NCBI GenBank assembly: GCA_038227045.1
Contig: JBBRQD010000107.1
Location: forward strand, 1-17,756
Direction of reading: 5' to 3'
DNA from: JANXLS01 sp038227045
GTDB lineage: Bacteria; Planctomycetota; SZUA-567; H5-PLA8
Length of the DNA: 17,756 nt
A model generated the notes under the pieces. It saw nothing but the letters and a program-made list of their open reading frames with translations, was not told the DNA's origin and searched no databases. A program made the position numbers and the translations under genes. This document shows positions 8,901-16,879 of this stretch, in pieces. The number at the start of each line of letters is the position of its first letter. Position 1 is the stretch's first letter.

Positions 8901-10608
8901 CTTCATGCTGAATGAGCCGCGCATTTATCTGCATCCTTTCCACGTCGTCGGGGTGCACGATCTTCAACCAGGCCTCGTGAGTGCCGCCAAATTCGCCCGG
9001 CTTGAATCCGTACATCGTGGCCAGTTCCGCGGAAAGGGTGGTCCGGCCAGCGCGAAAATCCCATTCGAAAGTGCCCAGCCCGGCGATGCGCTGCGCCAGT
9101 TTCAGTCGCTCGTGCGCGGCTTGGACGGCCTCCTGATCGCGTTTGCGCTGGCTGACATCGCGTACAATCGCGGACAACAAGCGCTTCGCGCCCGCACGCG
9201 TTTCGGAAAACGACATTTCCAGCGGGACTTCGCTGCCATCCTTGCACAATCCTGGAAATTCGGCATTGCGCCAATCAAGCGATTTCTGGCCGGTTTGAAT
9301 GTAGTGTTCGATGCCCAGTAGGTGCCGCTCACGCAGCCGCTCCGGCACGAGTTGTGCCAATTGCATCCCGATCAAATCCGAGCGTTGGTAGCCGAAGATC
9401 GCACCAAACGCTCCGTTGGCATACAGAATTTTGCCTTTTTCATCGGTGGTTACGAAGCCGTCGGAAGCGCCCTCCGCCACGTTGCGGAATTGTTCCTGCC
9501 CGTCGCGAACGATGTTTTCGACCAGCTTTTGCTCGGTCATGTCGCGCAGCACGCCAAGCATCCTCACAGCTTCGCCGTGCTCGTTGAAAATCGGCTGCGC
9601 CCGCGATTCAATCCACAAAATTTCGCCGCCCGGTTTGATCAGCCTGTATTCGCCGAAGTAAGTATTCCCGGTTTCCATTGCCGTCGCCGCGATGTTCTTG
9701 ATCGGCTCGAGGTCGTCCGGATGGATCAATTCCATGAAAGCGTTGCGCGTCTTGATGGATGTGCCAGGCAGCAGCTTCTGCAACCCGTCTGAAATCAACT
9801 CACCGCTGGCGATGTTCCATTCCCACGGGATCAATTTGCCGGCGTCCAGCGCCAGTTGCAACCGCTCCGCCGCGCCGCGCAGTTCCGTCTCGATGCGGCG
9901 CTGTTCAGTCACGTCGCGGAAGACCAGGACGACGTCTTTCAGGGAACCTTCCGGCGCATTGACCGACGCGGCGCTGTCCTCGATGGCGTAACGCCTTCCG
10001 TCCTTTGAAATCAGTATAACCGATTCGGCAATGCGCGCCGGCGCGCATTCGCGCAGCGCTTTCGCGATCGGATTCTCCAATTCTTCTTTCGTTTCAAGCG
10101 CGACGATTTTAAAGACATCGCCGCACGGCATTCCAATGGCGTCGTCTCCGTAGCCCGTCATGCGGCGAGCCATGGGATTCATGAATACAATTCGGCCTTG
10201 CGAGTCGGCGGTGATCACGCCGTTGGCGATATTGGCCAGCGTAAAGCTCAGCCATTCGCTCCGTTCACGGGCCTGCGCTTCCGCCTTGTCCTTGGCCGTC
10301 GTAATGGTAATCGCGATGATCGACACGCAGATGAATATCAGTTCGCGTGCGACATCTCGCCACAGTTCGGCGTTGTTGAGTGGCGGAATCTTGATAAAGA
10401 TCATGGAGCTTGTAAAGAGAACGAAAAACGCGCCTGCTAAAATCCCCGGTCCACGGCCATACAACCAACTGATCAGCATCACAGCCGCCACGCACGGCAG
10501 GAATGGCCTTTTGGTCTCCAGCACCATGTACGAAAACGACAATGCCAGAACGGCTATGCCCAGTGCGCCGGCATAGCCGATCCACAACGATTGCTTTTTA
10601 CCGGCCAT
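5911..10608 (-). CDS. Membrane-anchored sensor histidine kinase with nine PAS domains
   Basis: This 1565-residue protein senses a signal and autophosphorylates on histidine. Residues 1-106 hold about four membrane segments resembling the KdpD-type membrane domain. PAS domains follow at about 117-240, 245-365 and 370-490. Residues 507-1322 are six tandem PAS/PAC units of 136 residues each, with recurring HPDD, VIWPDKSVHW and DITREKEA motifs and charged helical linkers. The dimerisation domain has its H-box at SHELRTPLT, with phospho-acceptor H1333. The ATP-binding domain has the N-box around N1445-N1449, DDGKGI at 1477-1482 and GGMGLGLAI at 1506-1514. There is no receiver domain, and no response regulator gene lies in the window, so its partner is elsewhere. 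The start has GAGG 8 bases upstream. PAS sandwiches of this kind often bind heme, flavin or small ligands, but the ligand cannot be inferred here. The stop is 256 bases before glgP. Confidence 0.95.
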   Translation of the reverse strand: MAGKKQSLWIGYAGALGIAVLALSFSYMVLETKRPFLPCVAAVMLISWLYGRGPGILAGAFFVLFTSSMIFIKIPPLNNAELWRDVARELIFICVSIIAITITTAKDKAEAQARERSEWLSFTLANIANGVITADSQGRIVFMNPMARRMTGYGDDAIGMPCGDVFKIVALETKEELENPIAKALRECAPARIAESVILISKDGRRYAIEDSAASVNAPEGSLKDVVLVFRDVTEQRRIETELRGAAERLQLALDAGKLIPWEWNIASGELISDGLQKLLPGTSIKTRNAFMELIHPDDLEPIKNIAATAMETGNTYFGEYRLIKPGGEILWIESRAQPIFNEHGEAVRMLGVLRDMTEQKLVENIVRDGQEQFRNVAEGASDGFVTTDEKGKILYANGAFGAIFGYQRSDLIGMQLAQLVPERLRERHLLGIEHYIQTGQKSLDWRNAEFPGLCKDGSEVPLEMSFSETRAGAKRLLSAIVRDVSQRKRDQEAVQAAHERLKLAQRIAGLGTFEWDFRAGRTTLSAELATMYGFKPGEFGGTHEAWLKIVHPDDVERMQINARLIQHEDLPEYSSTYRVIWPDKSIHWLTSKLKVFRSATGEPLWALGVNLDITREKEAQVEHEILLLNEKTARERLALANRIAGIGTYEIDMLTGQVDMSPESGLLYGLEPGKLFKTQAEWAEHVLPEDLKREMDHLRSVFEAHAPDFQGEFRILRPDKSVRWLATKGKIFYDESGAPTKLLGAEQDITAQKEANSERETLLSSERTARERLELAQRIAGLGTFEWDMRTGKGSISVELAAMYGLNPGDLEGTYETWEKIVHPDDVEMVREKTRILMQEDLPEYSSTYRVIWPDKSVHWMSSKTKMFRDEAGAPLCAMGVNLDITREKEAEAERETLLANEMAARVRMELAQRIAGMGTFEWDMRTGRASISAELEAMYGFKPGEFDGNSKTWEKIVHPDDLETMQEKMRVLMQENLPEYSASYRIIWPDKSVHWMASKTIMFRDEAGAPLNAMGVNLDITREKEAEAERETLLTNEMAARVRMELAHWIAGFGTFEWDAATGQTTFSPELEALYGLKRGEFRQTYEHWRELIHPGDWPFVEENGRQARLSGSDEYAAEFRVIWPDKSVHWITTKGKFYRNEKGEVLRLVGVEQDVTERKTSEAERERLLASEKWTRERLELAQRAAGIGIYERWFRAGIVQCSPELLKLMGLPPEKTTFSHDDWIAMIHPEDRRSVLRGVSDASRASGDYYLEYRVIWPDRTIHWLASNGRVLSDEKGEPELSVGATLDITEHKAIAAERERIIDREKAARADAERASQLKDEFLATVSHELRTPLTAVIGWARLLLESPSDEAMFRRGLDSIERNGRAQARLVEDLLDISRIVTGRMLVQLQPLDLSEVVEAAVDGIRPTAQAKKIQLDLKLAPLVRVNGDVDRLQQVAFNILFNAVKFSHIKGRVQVRVESDGHVARLIVHDDGKGINPAFLPNLFQRFSQEDSSSTRRFGGMGLGLAIARHLVELHGGSVRAQSEGEGKGATLTVELPMLRSSDSGLIPGIPPMAAFPA
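6643..9090 (-). repeat. Six tandem 408-bp units encoding PAS domains
   Basis: The six units in reading order are 9090-8683, 8682-8275, 8274-7867, 7866-7459, 7458-7051 and 7050-6643. Each starts at a codon for the first residue of a (R/W)(I/A)AG(L/I/M/F)G motif, and the phase is exactly 408 bp five times over. Units three and four are the most alike, roughly 80% identical in protein by eye. Their linker region is nearly identical in DNA over more than 150 bases (about 7477-7645 against 7885-8053). The other units are more diverged. This is intragenic tandem duplication, with likely recent exchange between units three and four. Confidence 0.92.
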
Positions 10609-10740
10609 ACTTTTCGCCTCGTTCGGAATGTCCGCAATCCTTTTAAAACAGGGCTACTGAATAAAGTAACGACTCGATACATACACACTTTGGGAAGAAC
10701 AAGCCGCGTCCCGACGATACGTTGATGATTAAACCACCAA

Positions 10741-10768
10741 AGTATAAGTGAAACAAAATCGAATTCAA
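10741..10768 (-). promoter_or_regulatory. Candidate sigma70-type promoter for the PAS kinase
   Basis: Read on the minus strand, TTGAAT (10768-10763) is followed after 16 bases by TATACT (10746-10741). Both boxes are close to consensus. The predicted leader before the kinase ATG would be about 125 bases. Confidence 0.35.
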
Positions 10769-10931
10769 CGGTTTTAGAAGTGCTAGTTTGCCGTTGCCGC
10801 AAAGATCAACTTCAATTCTAACAGTGACTGGAATGTTGTTGTTCTGGAATCAACCGGATTACCTAATTAAAACCATAATAACTGTCATTCTAACGATCAC
10901 CTCCCATCCTTATCTCAAAAAATAACTGTTT

Positions 10932-10961
10932 TTGACGGTTCTACAAAGTATTTCGCATGAT
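10932..10961 (+). promoter_or_regulatory. Candidate sigma70-type promoter for smc
   Basis: TTGACG (10932-10937) is followed after 18 bases by CATGAT (10956-10961). The -10 box is imperfect, and the leader to the smc start would be about 160 bases. A second possible -10 (TATAGT near 11010) lacks a good -35. Confidence 0.28.
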
Positions 10962-11116
10962 AATTTTAAAAAATCGACGAATTTTGTAGCGTTATTTTTT
11001 TAAAGTAGAGTATAGTAACTGTCGATACAGATAATGATCCATCGTCTCTAGTTTATAACAGCTACGAAATATTGGATCGGTTTGGCACGGGACTTTGGGG
11101 GGGAGCCCAAAAACCC

Positions 11117-11121
11117 GGAGG
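11117..11121 (+). promoter_or_regulatory. Strong ribosome binding site deciding the smc start
   Basis: GGAGG lies 8 bases before the ATG at 11130. The protein then begins MHLKRLEAFGFKSF, the normal first residues of bacterial SMC. An in-frame ATG at 11082 would add 16 residues that include the Shine-Dalgarno bases themselves, so it is rejected. Confidence 0.8.
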
Positions 11122-11129
11122 TTGCGGTC

Positions 11130-14100
11130 ATGCACCTGAAACGCCTCGAAGCGTTCGGTTTCAAGTCGTTCGCGGATAAAGTCGTTTTTGATTTTGAAAA
11201 AGGCTTCACCTGCTTCGTCGGCCCCAATGGCTGCGGAAAATCCAATGTCGTCGATGCCTTTAAATGGGTGCTCGGCGAGCAGTCCGCCAAAGCCATGCGC
11301 GGCGGCGAGATGCTCGACGTCATCTTCAATGGCTCCGGCAACCGCAAGCCGCTGAACATCGCCGAAGTCACGCTGCTCTTCGACAACGCCTCCGGCAAAC
11401 TGCCTCTGAGCGCGCACGAAGTCTCCGTGACGCGCCGCCTGTACCGCTCCGGCGAAAGCGAATACCTGATTAATAAGGCGCTCTGCCGCCTCAAGGATGT
11501 CCGCGAGCTTTTCTGGGATACCGGTATTGGCACGTCGAGCTATTCGGTGATCGAGCAAGGCCGCGTTGCCGCGCTGCTCGAAGCCAACAGCAAAGACCGC
11601 CGCGTGCTCTTTGAAGAAGCCGCCGGCATTCACAAATACAAAGAACGCAAGCGCATCGCCCTGCGCAAGCTCGAGCGCGTCGAACAGAATCTCGCGCGTC
11701 TCAACGATCTTCTCGGAGAAGTCGACCGCAACTTAAAGGTCGTCACGCGCCAGGCCGAGAAAGCGCGCAAAGCCAAAGAGCTGACCGACACGCTGCGCCA
11801 GGCGCGCATCGACATCCTTTTAAGCGACGCGTTCGCCAGCCGCGAAGCGTTGCGCGAAGCCGCCGCCAGTTTGCAACTCGCCGACGAACGCGTCACGACG
11901 CTCGCCGCCGAACTGGCCTCGGCGCAGTCGCTCACGGCAGAGCATCAGTCCAGCATGGCCGAACTCGACAGCCGCCTGAACGCCGCGCAACAGCAGCTTG
12001 CGGAGGCCGGCAACCGGCTGCATCGCATCGAAGCCGAAACCGAAGGCGAACGCCGTACGATCGGCGAATTGGCCACCGAATCCGAACGCGCACGCAACGC
12101 CGCGGCCGCCGCCGGCGAACGCGCCGCGGCGATCTCGCAGGAACGCGAACGCGCCGAACTCGACGCCGAACGTGCCGCCGAACAATTCAAAGTTTGCGCC
12201 GAAAAGGCCACCGAATTCTCCGCGATCGTCGCGAGTGAATTGGATCTGCGCGAAGCCCGCGTGCGTGATCTGGAAGCCGCGCGCAAGAAGGCCGTCGAGG
12301 CGCTGGGCCGCCGCACGCAGTTGCAGGACACGCTGGTGCGCGCCGAAGCGGAACTCGGCAGTCTCGAATACCGCGTCCGCCGCACGCAGGCGCAGATGAC
12401 CCGCGCCGACGACCAATTGCGTTTCGCGCAGGCCGAATCGGAAGAGCTGCGCGGCCGCATGGAGCAGGTGACGCATCGCCGCGAAATGCTCGAAACCGAG
12501 CAGGAAGGCATGAAGGCGCTGCAGCGCAGAACACAGGACGAAATCGACCGCCTCGGCCGCGCGATCGTCGAGCAGCAGCGCGAACTCGAACAGCGCCACT
12601 CGCGCCTCGTGGCGCTGGAAGGCTTGCGCGAAAGCGGCGAAGGACTCTCACCTGGCGCGCGCGCCGTGCTCACGACGCTCCGTCACGAAATGAATCTGGA
12701 ACACGACGTCTACGGTCTGGCCGTCGATTGCCTCAACGTCGAACCGCGCCTGGAACAGGCAATCGAAGCGGCGTTGGGCGATCATGTCGAAACGATCGTC
12801 GTCGCCACCGCGCAGACTGCGCGCACGCTGGCCGCGAAACTCAGTGAAATGGAACTCGGCCGCGCGCGTTTCCTGCCGTTGGACAGCGCCGACGCGGTAT
12901 TGTCCGCACGCGCCGCGCCGGAACCCGGCGATGCGCCGGGCTATTTGGGCCGCGGTTCGGACCTCGTCGCCTGCAAAGACCGCTTCGGCGCCGTCGGCCG
13001 CGCGCTGCTCGGAGACGTCTTCGTGTACGACTCGTCGAACGCGGCCGGAGCCGCTTTCGAACAAGGCATGTCCGTCGCCTGCGCCAGCCGCGTCTCGCTG
13101 GACGGCGATCTGTTCGAATGTTCGGGCACCTTCAGCGCGGGGCGCTTCAAAGCGCAGCGCCTCGGCTTGATTGCGCGCAACAACGAAATCGCGCGGCTGG
13201 GATCGCAGATCGAAGAAGTGCGCCAGCGCACCGAAGGCCTTGCGGAACGCTCCGCGTATCTCGAAAAACGCGCGCATAAAATCGCGCGCGACGAAGAGCG
13301 CATGCGCATCGACATCAACGCGCTTTCGATGAGCCAGGCGGAACTCAAGAGCATGCTGGCGGCCATCGAGCGCGAAGAGTCGCGCAGTTCCGAGGAGAAG
13401 AGTCTCGCGGTCAAGGAAATCCACGAACTCGAAGCCGAACGCGCCGCGCACGTCGCACGCGTCGGATCGATGCGCGAGGAACTCGAATTCGCGAGGCACA
13501 CCGAGACTTCGACCGCCGCGAGCGTTCAGTCGTTCGAGTCCGAACATATCGAACGCGAACGCGCGCTCGCCATTTCTCGGGCGAGCCTTTCTGAAATGGA
13601 GCGCGAATCCGCGATGTGGCGGGAACGCGTCACCTCGCTGGAACGCGAAGGGCAATCGCTCTCCGCTCAATTCGCCGACCGCCGCGACGAAGCCAGCCGG
13701 GAAGGCATGCGCGCGCAGTCGCTCGACGAACGCCGCGCGATGTTCGAAGTGTCGCTCAGCGAAAAGGACACCACGCGCGCGCTGTTGGCCTCGTCGATCG
13801 AAACGCTGTCGGTGGAAGCCGCCGAATTGCAGGGCCACAAGGACGCGGCCCGCGAAGGCTTCGACCGCGCGCGCGGCAGCGAACGCGAAATCGCGACGGA
13901 ACAGCAAAAAGCCCACGCCGAGCTCACCACGGTCCGCGAACGCGAAGTCAATCTGCGCGTGCGCCTGGAAGGCAAATTGGAGCAGGCGCGTTCGGAATTC
14001 CAGATGGACGCCGACGCCGAACTGAACGCGCGCGGAGGCCCGCCGGAAGTCGCCGCCAACGCGGTGGAGAGTGTCCGCGAGCTGGAAGAAAAACTCGCGC

Positions 14101-14843
14101 GCATGGGACCGGTGAACATGTATGCGCTCGAAGAACAGCAGGAATTGGATAAGCGCCACGGATTCCTCAAGGTTCAATTCGAGGATTTGGATTCGGCGCG
14201 CGCGAGTTTGAAAGACGTGATCTCGCGCATCAACCGCCGCAGCCGCACGCTCTTCCAGGAAACATTCGAAGCCGTGAAGGGCAATTTCAACGAAATCTTC
14301 CGCAAACTCTTCGGCGGCGGAAAAGCGGAACTGGTGATGGAGCAAGGCGAGGACATTCTGGAAGCCGGTATTGAAATCATCGCGCGTCCGCCCGGAAAAG
14401 AGCCGCGCAACGTGATGCTGTTGAGCGGCGGCGAAAAGACGATGACCATGATCGCGCTGCTCTTCGCCGTCTTCCGTTCGCGCCCGGCCCCGTTCTGCAT
14501 CCTGGACGAAGTCGACGCGCCGTTGGACGAATCCAACGTGGACCGCTTCAACTTGATCGTGAAAGAGTTCACCGATCAGAGCCAATTCCTCGTGATCACG
14601 CACAACAAAAAGACGATGAGCTACGCCAACATTCTCTACGGTATCACCATGCCGGAAGCGGGAGTTTCGAAGCGCATCGCGATCAAGTTCGAGGAATTGG
14701 AACGGCACCTGCCGATGGACGAAATCGACCGCGCCGCCGAAAAAGCGCGCCGCGAATCCGCCGCAAAGATGGAAGCCGCCTCGGAGAAAGCGGAGTACAA
14801 CGCCATGCAGCAGAAGGCGGAAGCGGAACTGGTGACCGCGTAG
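11130..14843 (+). CDS. smc: Chromosome segregation and condensation ATPase SMC
   Basis: SMC is the ATPase of the bacterial condensin-like complex that compacts and segregates chromosomes. The 1237-residue protein has the full architecture. The N-terminal head carries Walker A GPNGCGKS at 31-38. A long Glu/Arg/Ala-rich coiled coil follows, then a globular hinge at about 510-670 (LSPGARAVLTTL through FSAGRFKAQRLG) and a returning coiled coil. The C-terminal head carries the ABC signature LSGGEK at 1098-1103 and Walker B ILDEVDAPLDE with D1126 and E1127, plus the later VITHNK switch. After the last head strand comes a tail of about 45 residues rich in Ala, Glu and Lys, longer than in many SMC proteins. 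No scpA or scpB gene is adjacent. It ends 29 bases before a strong hairpin. Confidence 0.96.
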   Translation: MHLKRLEAFGFKSFADKVVFDFEKGFTCFVGPNGCGKSNVVDAFKWVLGEQSAKAMRGGEMLDVIFNGSGNRKPLNIAEVTLLFDNASGKLPLSAHEVSVTRRLYRSGESEYLINKALCRLKDVRELFWDTGIGTSSYSVIEQGRVAALLEANSKDRRVLFEEAAGIHKYKERKRIALRKLERVEQNLARLNDLLGEVDRNLKVVTRQAEKARKAKELTDTLRQARIDILLSDAFASREALREAAASLQLADERVTTLAAELASAQSLTAEHQSSMAELDSRLNAAQQQLAEAGNRLHRIEAETEGERRTIGELATESERARNAAAAAGERAAAISQERERAELDAERAAEQFKVCAEKATEFSAIVASELDLREARVRDLEAARKKAVEALGRRTQLQDTLVRAEAELGSLEYRVRRTQAQMTRADDQLRFAQAESEELRGRMEQVTHRREMLETEQEGMKALQRRTQDEIDRLGRAIVEQQRELEQRHSRLVALEGLRESGEGLSPGARAVLTTLRHEMNLEHDVYGLAVDCLNVEPRLEQAIEAALGDHVETIVVATAQTARTLAAKLSEMELGRARFLPLDSADAVLSARAAPEPGDAPGYLGRGSDLVACKDRFGAVGRALLGDVFVYDSSNAAGAAFEQGMSVACASRVSLDGDLFECSGTFSAGRFKAQRLGLIARNNEIARLGSQIEEVRQRTEGLAERSAYLEKRAHKIARDEERMRIDINALSMSQAELKSMLAAIEREESRSSEEKSLAVKEIHELEAERAAHVARVGSMREELEFARHTETSTAASVQSFESEHIERERALAISRASLSEMERESAMWRERVTSLEREGQSLSAQFADRRDEASREGMRAQSLDERRAMFEVSLSEKDTTRALLASSIETLSVEAAELQGHKDAAREGFDRARGSEREIATEQQKAHAELTTVREREVNLRVRLEGKLEQARSEFQMDADAELNARGGPPEVAANAVESVRELEEKLARMGPVNMYALEEQQELDKRHGFLKVQFEDLDSARASLKDVISRINRRSRTLFQETFEAVKGNFNEIFRKLFGGGKAELVMEQGEDILEAGIEIIARPPGKEPRNVMLLSGGEKTMTMIALLFAVFRSRPAPFCILDEVDAPLDESNVDRFNLIVKEFTDQSQFLVITHNKKTMSYANILYGITMPEAGVSKRIAIKFEELERHLPMDEIDRAAEKARRESAAKMEAASEKAEYNAMQQKAEAELVTA

Positions 14844-14872
14844 GATTCCGGCCTGTTTACCGAAATCAATGA

Positions 14873-14901
14873 AACGCCCGGCGAGGAATTCGCCGGGCGT
14901 T
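14873..14901. terminator. Bidirectional hairpin terminator between convergent genes
   Basis: AACGCCCGGCGA (14873-14884) and TCGCCGGGCGTT (14890-14901) pair 12 of 12 around a 5-base loop. It lies between the smc stop and the stop of the convergent haloperoxidase-like gene. The following T-tracts are short on both strands (CGTATTATC on plus, TCATTG on minus), so termination may be only partly intrinsic. Confidence 0.75.
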
Positions 14902-14931
14902 CGTATTATCATTCGCGCAAGAGACCGTGAA

Positions 14932-16661
14932 TCAGTGCACTTTCCCGCTGATGTACTGTTGCGCTTTTTTAAACGCGATCTGCGCTATTGTTTTGCCCAC
15001 CTTGCGGCCGATCAGGTCGCCGTCCTTGAAGTGAATCCCGCCGTAGCGGCGCGAGATTCCAGCATCGTTTGCCGCGTCGGCAAACGTGTTCCAGGTAAAG
15101 GTGAGCGGCGCCGCGGGAACGTTGAGTTCGATGGGCGTAAATCCGGCCGGAATGTCCACGGACAATCCGAATTTTGCAGACTTGGTGAACTTAAGCAGCG
15201 TTTCGGCGCCAGCCGCGCTAAATGAACTATGGCCGGAAATGTATTCGGCAAAAGGCGGCGTGGGTATGTATGTAGCCCAATTCTCACCGCTGATGGTTTG
15301 TGTGCCAAGGCCGGGGCCGGCCCAGGCTTTGACACTTTTTCCCTGGAACAGAAAATGAATGGCCGTGATGGGCCGGACCGAATCGTAACGGCGCTTGATA
15401 TCCCAAACTTCCACGCTGGTATCCAGCATCGCGTTGCCCATGGCAAAGAACATTTTTGCGTCGTCATCCAGCGTATGTTTGTCGCGGTGCGAGACATATT
15501 GCGCAAATACAAACCAATGTCCGGACGGCGTCACCGTGCCGGCTTTATCGACCCAGTACGACGCAATGGTCTTGGTGCGATCGTCAAGAGCAGCGGACAA
15601 GTCCAGGATTTCCTGCGCCTCGACCGTGTATGCCTTAAGAGGCACTTTTTTCGGAGGCCTGGGAAACAGACGCCGACGCTCCATCTCGGTCCCGATCGCA
15701 AACGTTTTCACAAGCCCCCAATGCGGCGTGGTGAATTTCTGCGGCGTTCCATCGGGTTGCAGCAAAGGTTGCCAATGGTCGGGATCCGTGATCATGCCGG
15801 CGTCGTTGACCGCTATGTAACTGGTGTAATCCGAATACGCCCCCGGGTTGAGATCGCCGAGTTGATTCGAGCCGTCCGCGTGCCGGAACGCAATGTTCGC
15901 CGCCGCAACCGTGTTACCTATGCCAGTAGGTGTTGTGGTATCGATGGACATATCGTTCGGATCGAGATTCAGATTCGCCATCAAGGCGTCAACCTGGCTT
16001 TTAAATCCCGGAAATAAATCGACGAGCGTACGATAGGCGGCGAAGGAGATGGCTGTTCCTTTGTTTGCAACAGTTCGCTCGTTCTCGGGGCGGCGCAAAG
16101 TGCCGCCCAACTGTGTGCCAACTGCTTTCGCGTCGTACGCGGCCCAGGCATCGAACACACTGGTTTGCAGGACACCCAGCGCCCGCGCCGAAATGGTAGG
16201 GGCCGTGTTTGAATTCAGAAAGACCAGCAGCAGTTGATTGTTCCATTGAATGACCACGTTGTCTGCCGCCAGCGGGGCCGTGCCGGTAGCTGTAAACGTC
16301 ACAGAATTCGTGCCGGGTACGGTCGCGGTTGTGGTGTTGATCCCCGCCGCAGGTCCGAGAGTCCAGCCCCCAGCGTCGCAATGCCGATGGAATTCGTAGT
16401 TTCCACGGGATTGGTCAAACTTCCGCCGCCGGTTACAGCGCCCCACGTCACATTGATTCCGGGCACCGGAACGTTGTTCGCATCGCGGACCTGAACACAG
16501 ACAACGCCCGGAACGCGGGTGCCGGCCGGGGTCGTTTGATTGTCGCCGGCGGCAATCAGCAACTGCGTCGGAGCACCGGCCGCCATGGCACCGTTGGAAT
16601 AGAGCAGCACACCTGCTACGAACACTAGTGCGCGTAGTAGATACGTTTTCGATTTAAGCAT
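14932..16661 (-). CDS. Secreted Ig-like/vanadium-dependent haloperoxidase (PAP2 fold) protein, frameshifted
   Basis: Two frames together encode one recognisable protein. The first frame (16661 to about 16371) gives a signal peptide (MLKSKTYLLRALVFVAG with an AMA-A cleavage site near residue 27) and the first half of a bacterial Ig-like domain. The second (about 16367 to 14932) continues the Ig domain (WTLGPAAGINTTTATVPG) and then a haloperoxidase/PAP2 domain. The vanadate/phosphate-binding residues are present: K-x6-RP in KRRYDSVRP near 15390, SGH near 15235 with the catalytic histidine, and SRRYGGIH near 15050. The break falls at a run of five G on the minus strand (16371-16367). One added G would give LGGWTLGP and a continuous 576-residue protein. 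It may be a true null allele or a sequence error. The start has AGGA 5-6 bases upstream. It probably acts outside the cytoplasm; whether it halogenates or dephosphorylates is not decidable here. Confidence 0.82.
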
Positions 16662-16699
16662 AATTTTCCTGCACGGGATTTGGGTGCTTTGACTGCAAC

Positions 16700-16728
16700 G
16701 GTATAGGATATCGTCACGACATTTTCAA
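16700..16728 (-). promoter_or_regulatory. Candidate sigma70-type promoter for the haloperoxidase-like gene
   Basis: Read on the minus strand, TTGAAA (16728-16723) is followed after exactly 17 bases by TATACC (16705-16700). The predicted start of transcription would leave a leader of about 30 bases before the ATG at 16661. Confidence 0.45.
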
Positions 16729-16804
16729 CATGATAAGTGATCGCAGAGCACAAAAAAGTATTACTCGCGTCCTTGCAATTTCTGAGCCCCTCGATATTGT
16801 TAAC

Positions 16805-16832
16805 TTGCTATCACATATAACATCGTTAATAT
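16805..16832 (+). promoter_or_regulatory. Candidate sigma70-type promoter for the secreted hypothetical gene
   Basis: TTGCTA (16805-16810) is followed after 16 bases by TAATAT (16827-16832). Transcription would start near 16839, about 40 bases before the ATG at 16880. Confidence 0.42.
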
Positions 16833-16879
16833 GCGCCATTGAAGTATGAAGTCTAAAACTTTTATTGTGAGAGTGAATC

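Larger units (their letters stand above)
10609..11129. other. AT-rich spacer between divergent kinase and smc genes
   Basis: About 520 bases separate the kinase ATG from the smc ATG, and no convincing gene lies in between. The middle (about 10640-11060) is much richer in A and T than any flanking gene, with runs of T and A near 10990. It contains plausible promoters for both directions, listed separately. I saw no tRNA-like cloverleaf, and I could not support a small RNA by eye. Confidence 0.5.

Noticed and set aside
6643..9090. The regular repeats as a CRISPR or non-coding repeat array
   Set aside because: The period is 408 bp, in frame, and encodes PAS domains. There are no short identical repeats with unique spacers anywhere in the window.
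11082..11129. An upstream ATG extending SMC by 16 residues
   Set aside because: The GGAGG for the ATG at 11130 lies inside this extension, and SMC proteins normally start at MHLKRLE.
12648..14912. A 754-codon open frame on the minus strand opposite smc
   Set aside because: It is a shadow of the strongly codon-biased SMC coiled coil: rich in His, Phe and Arg, no domain order, no ribosome binding site, and smc is unmistakable on the other strand.
16372..16446. The ATG at 16446 as a separate start for the haloperoxidase-like protein
   Set aside because: The first residues in that frame are an out-of-frame reading of the Ig-like domain. The signal peptide and the domain start are in the other frame, so a frameshift explains the pair better.
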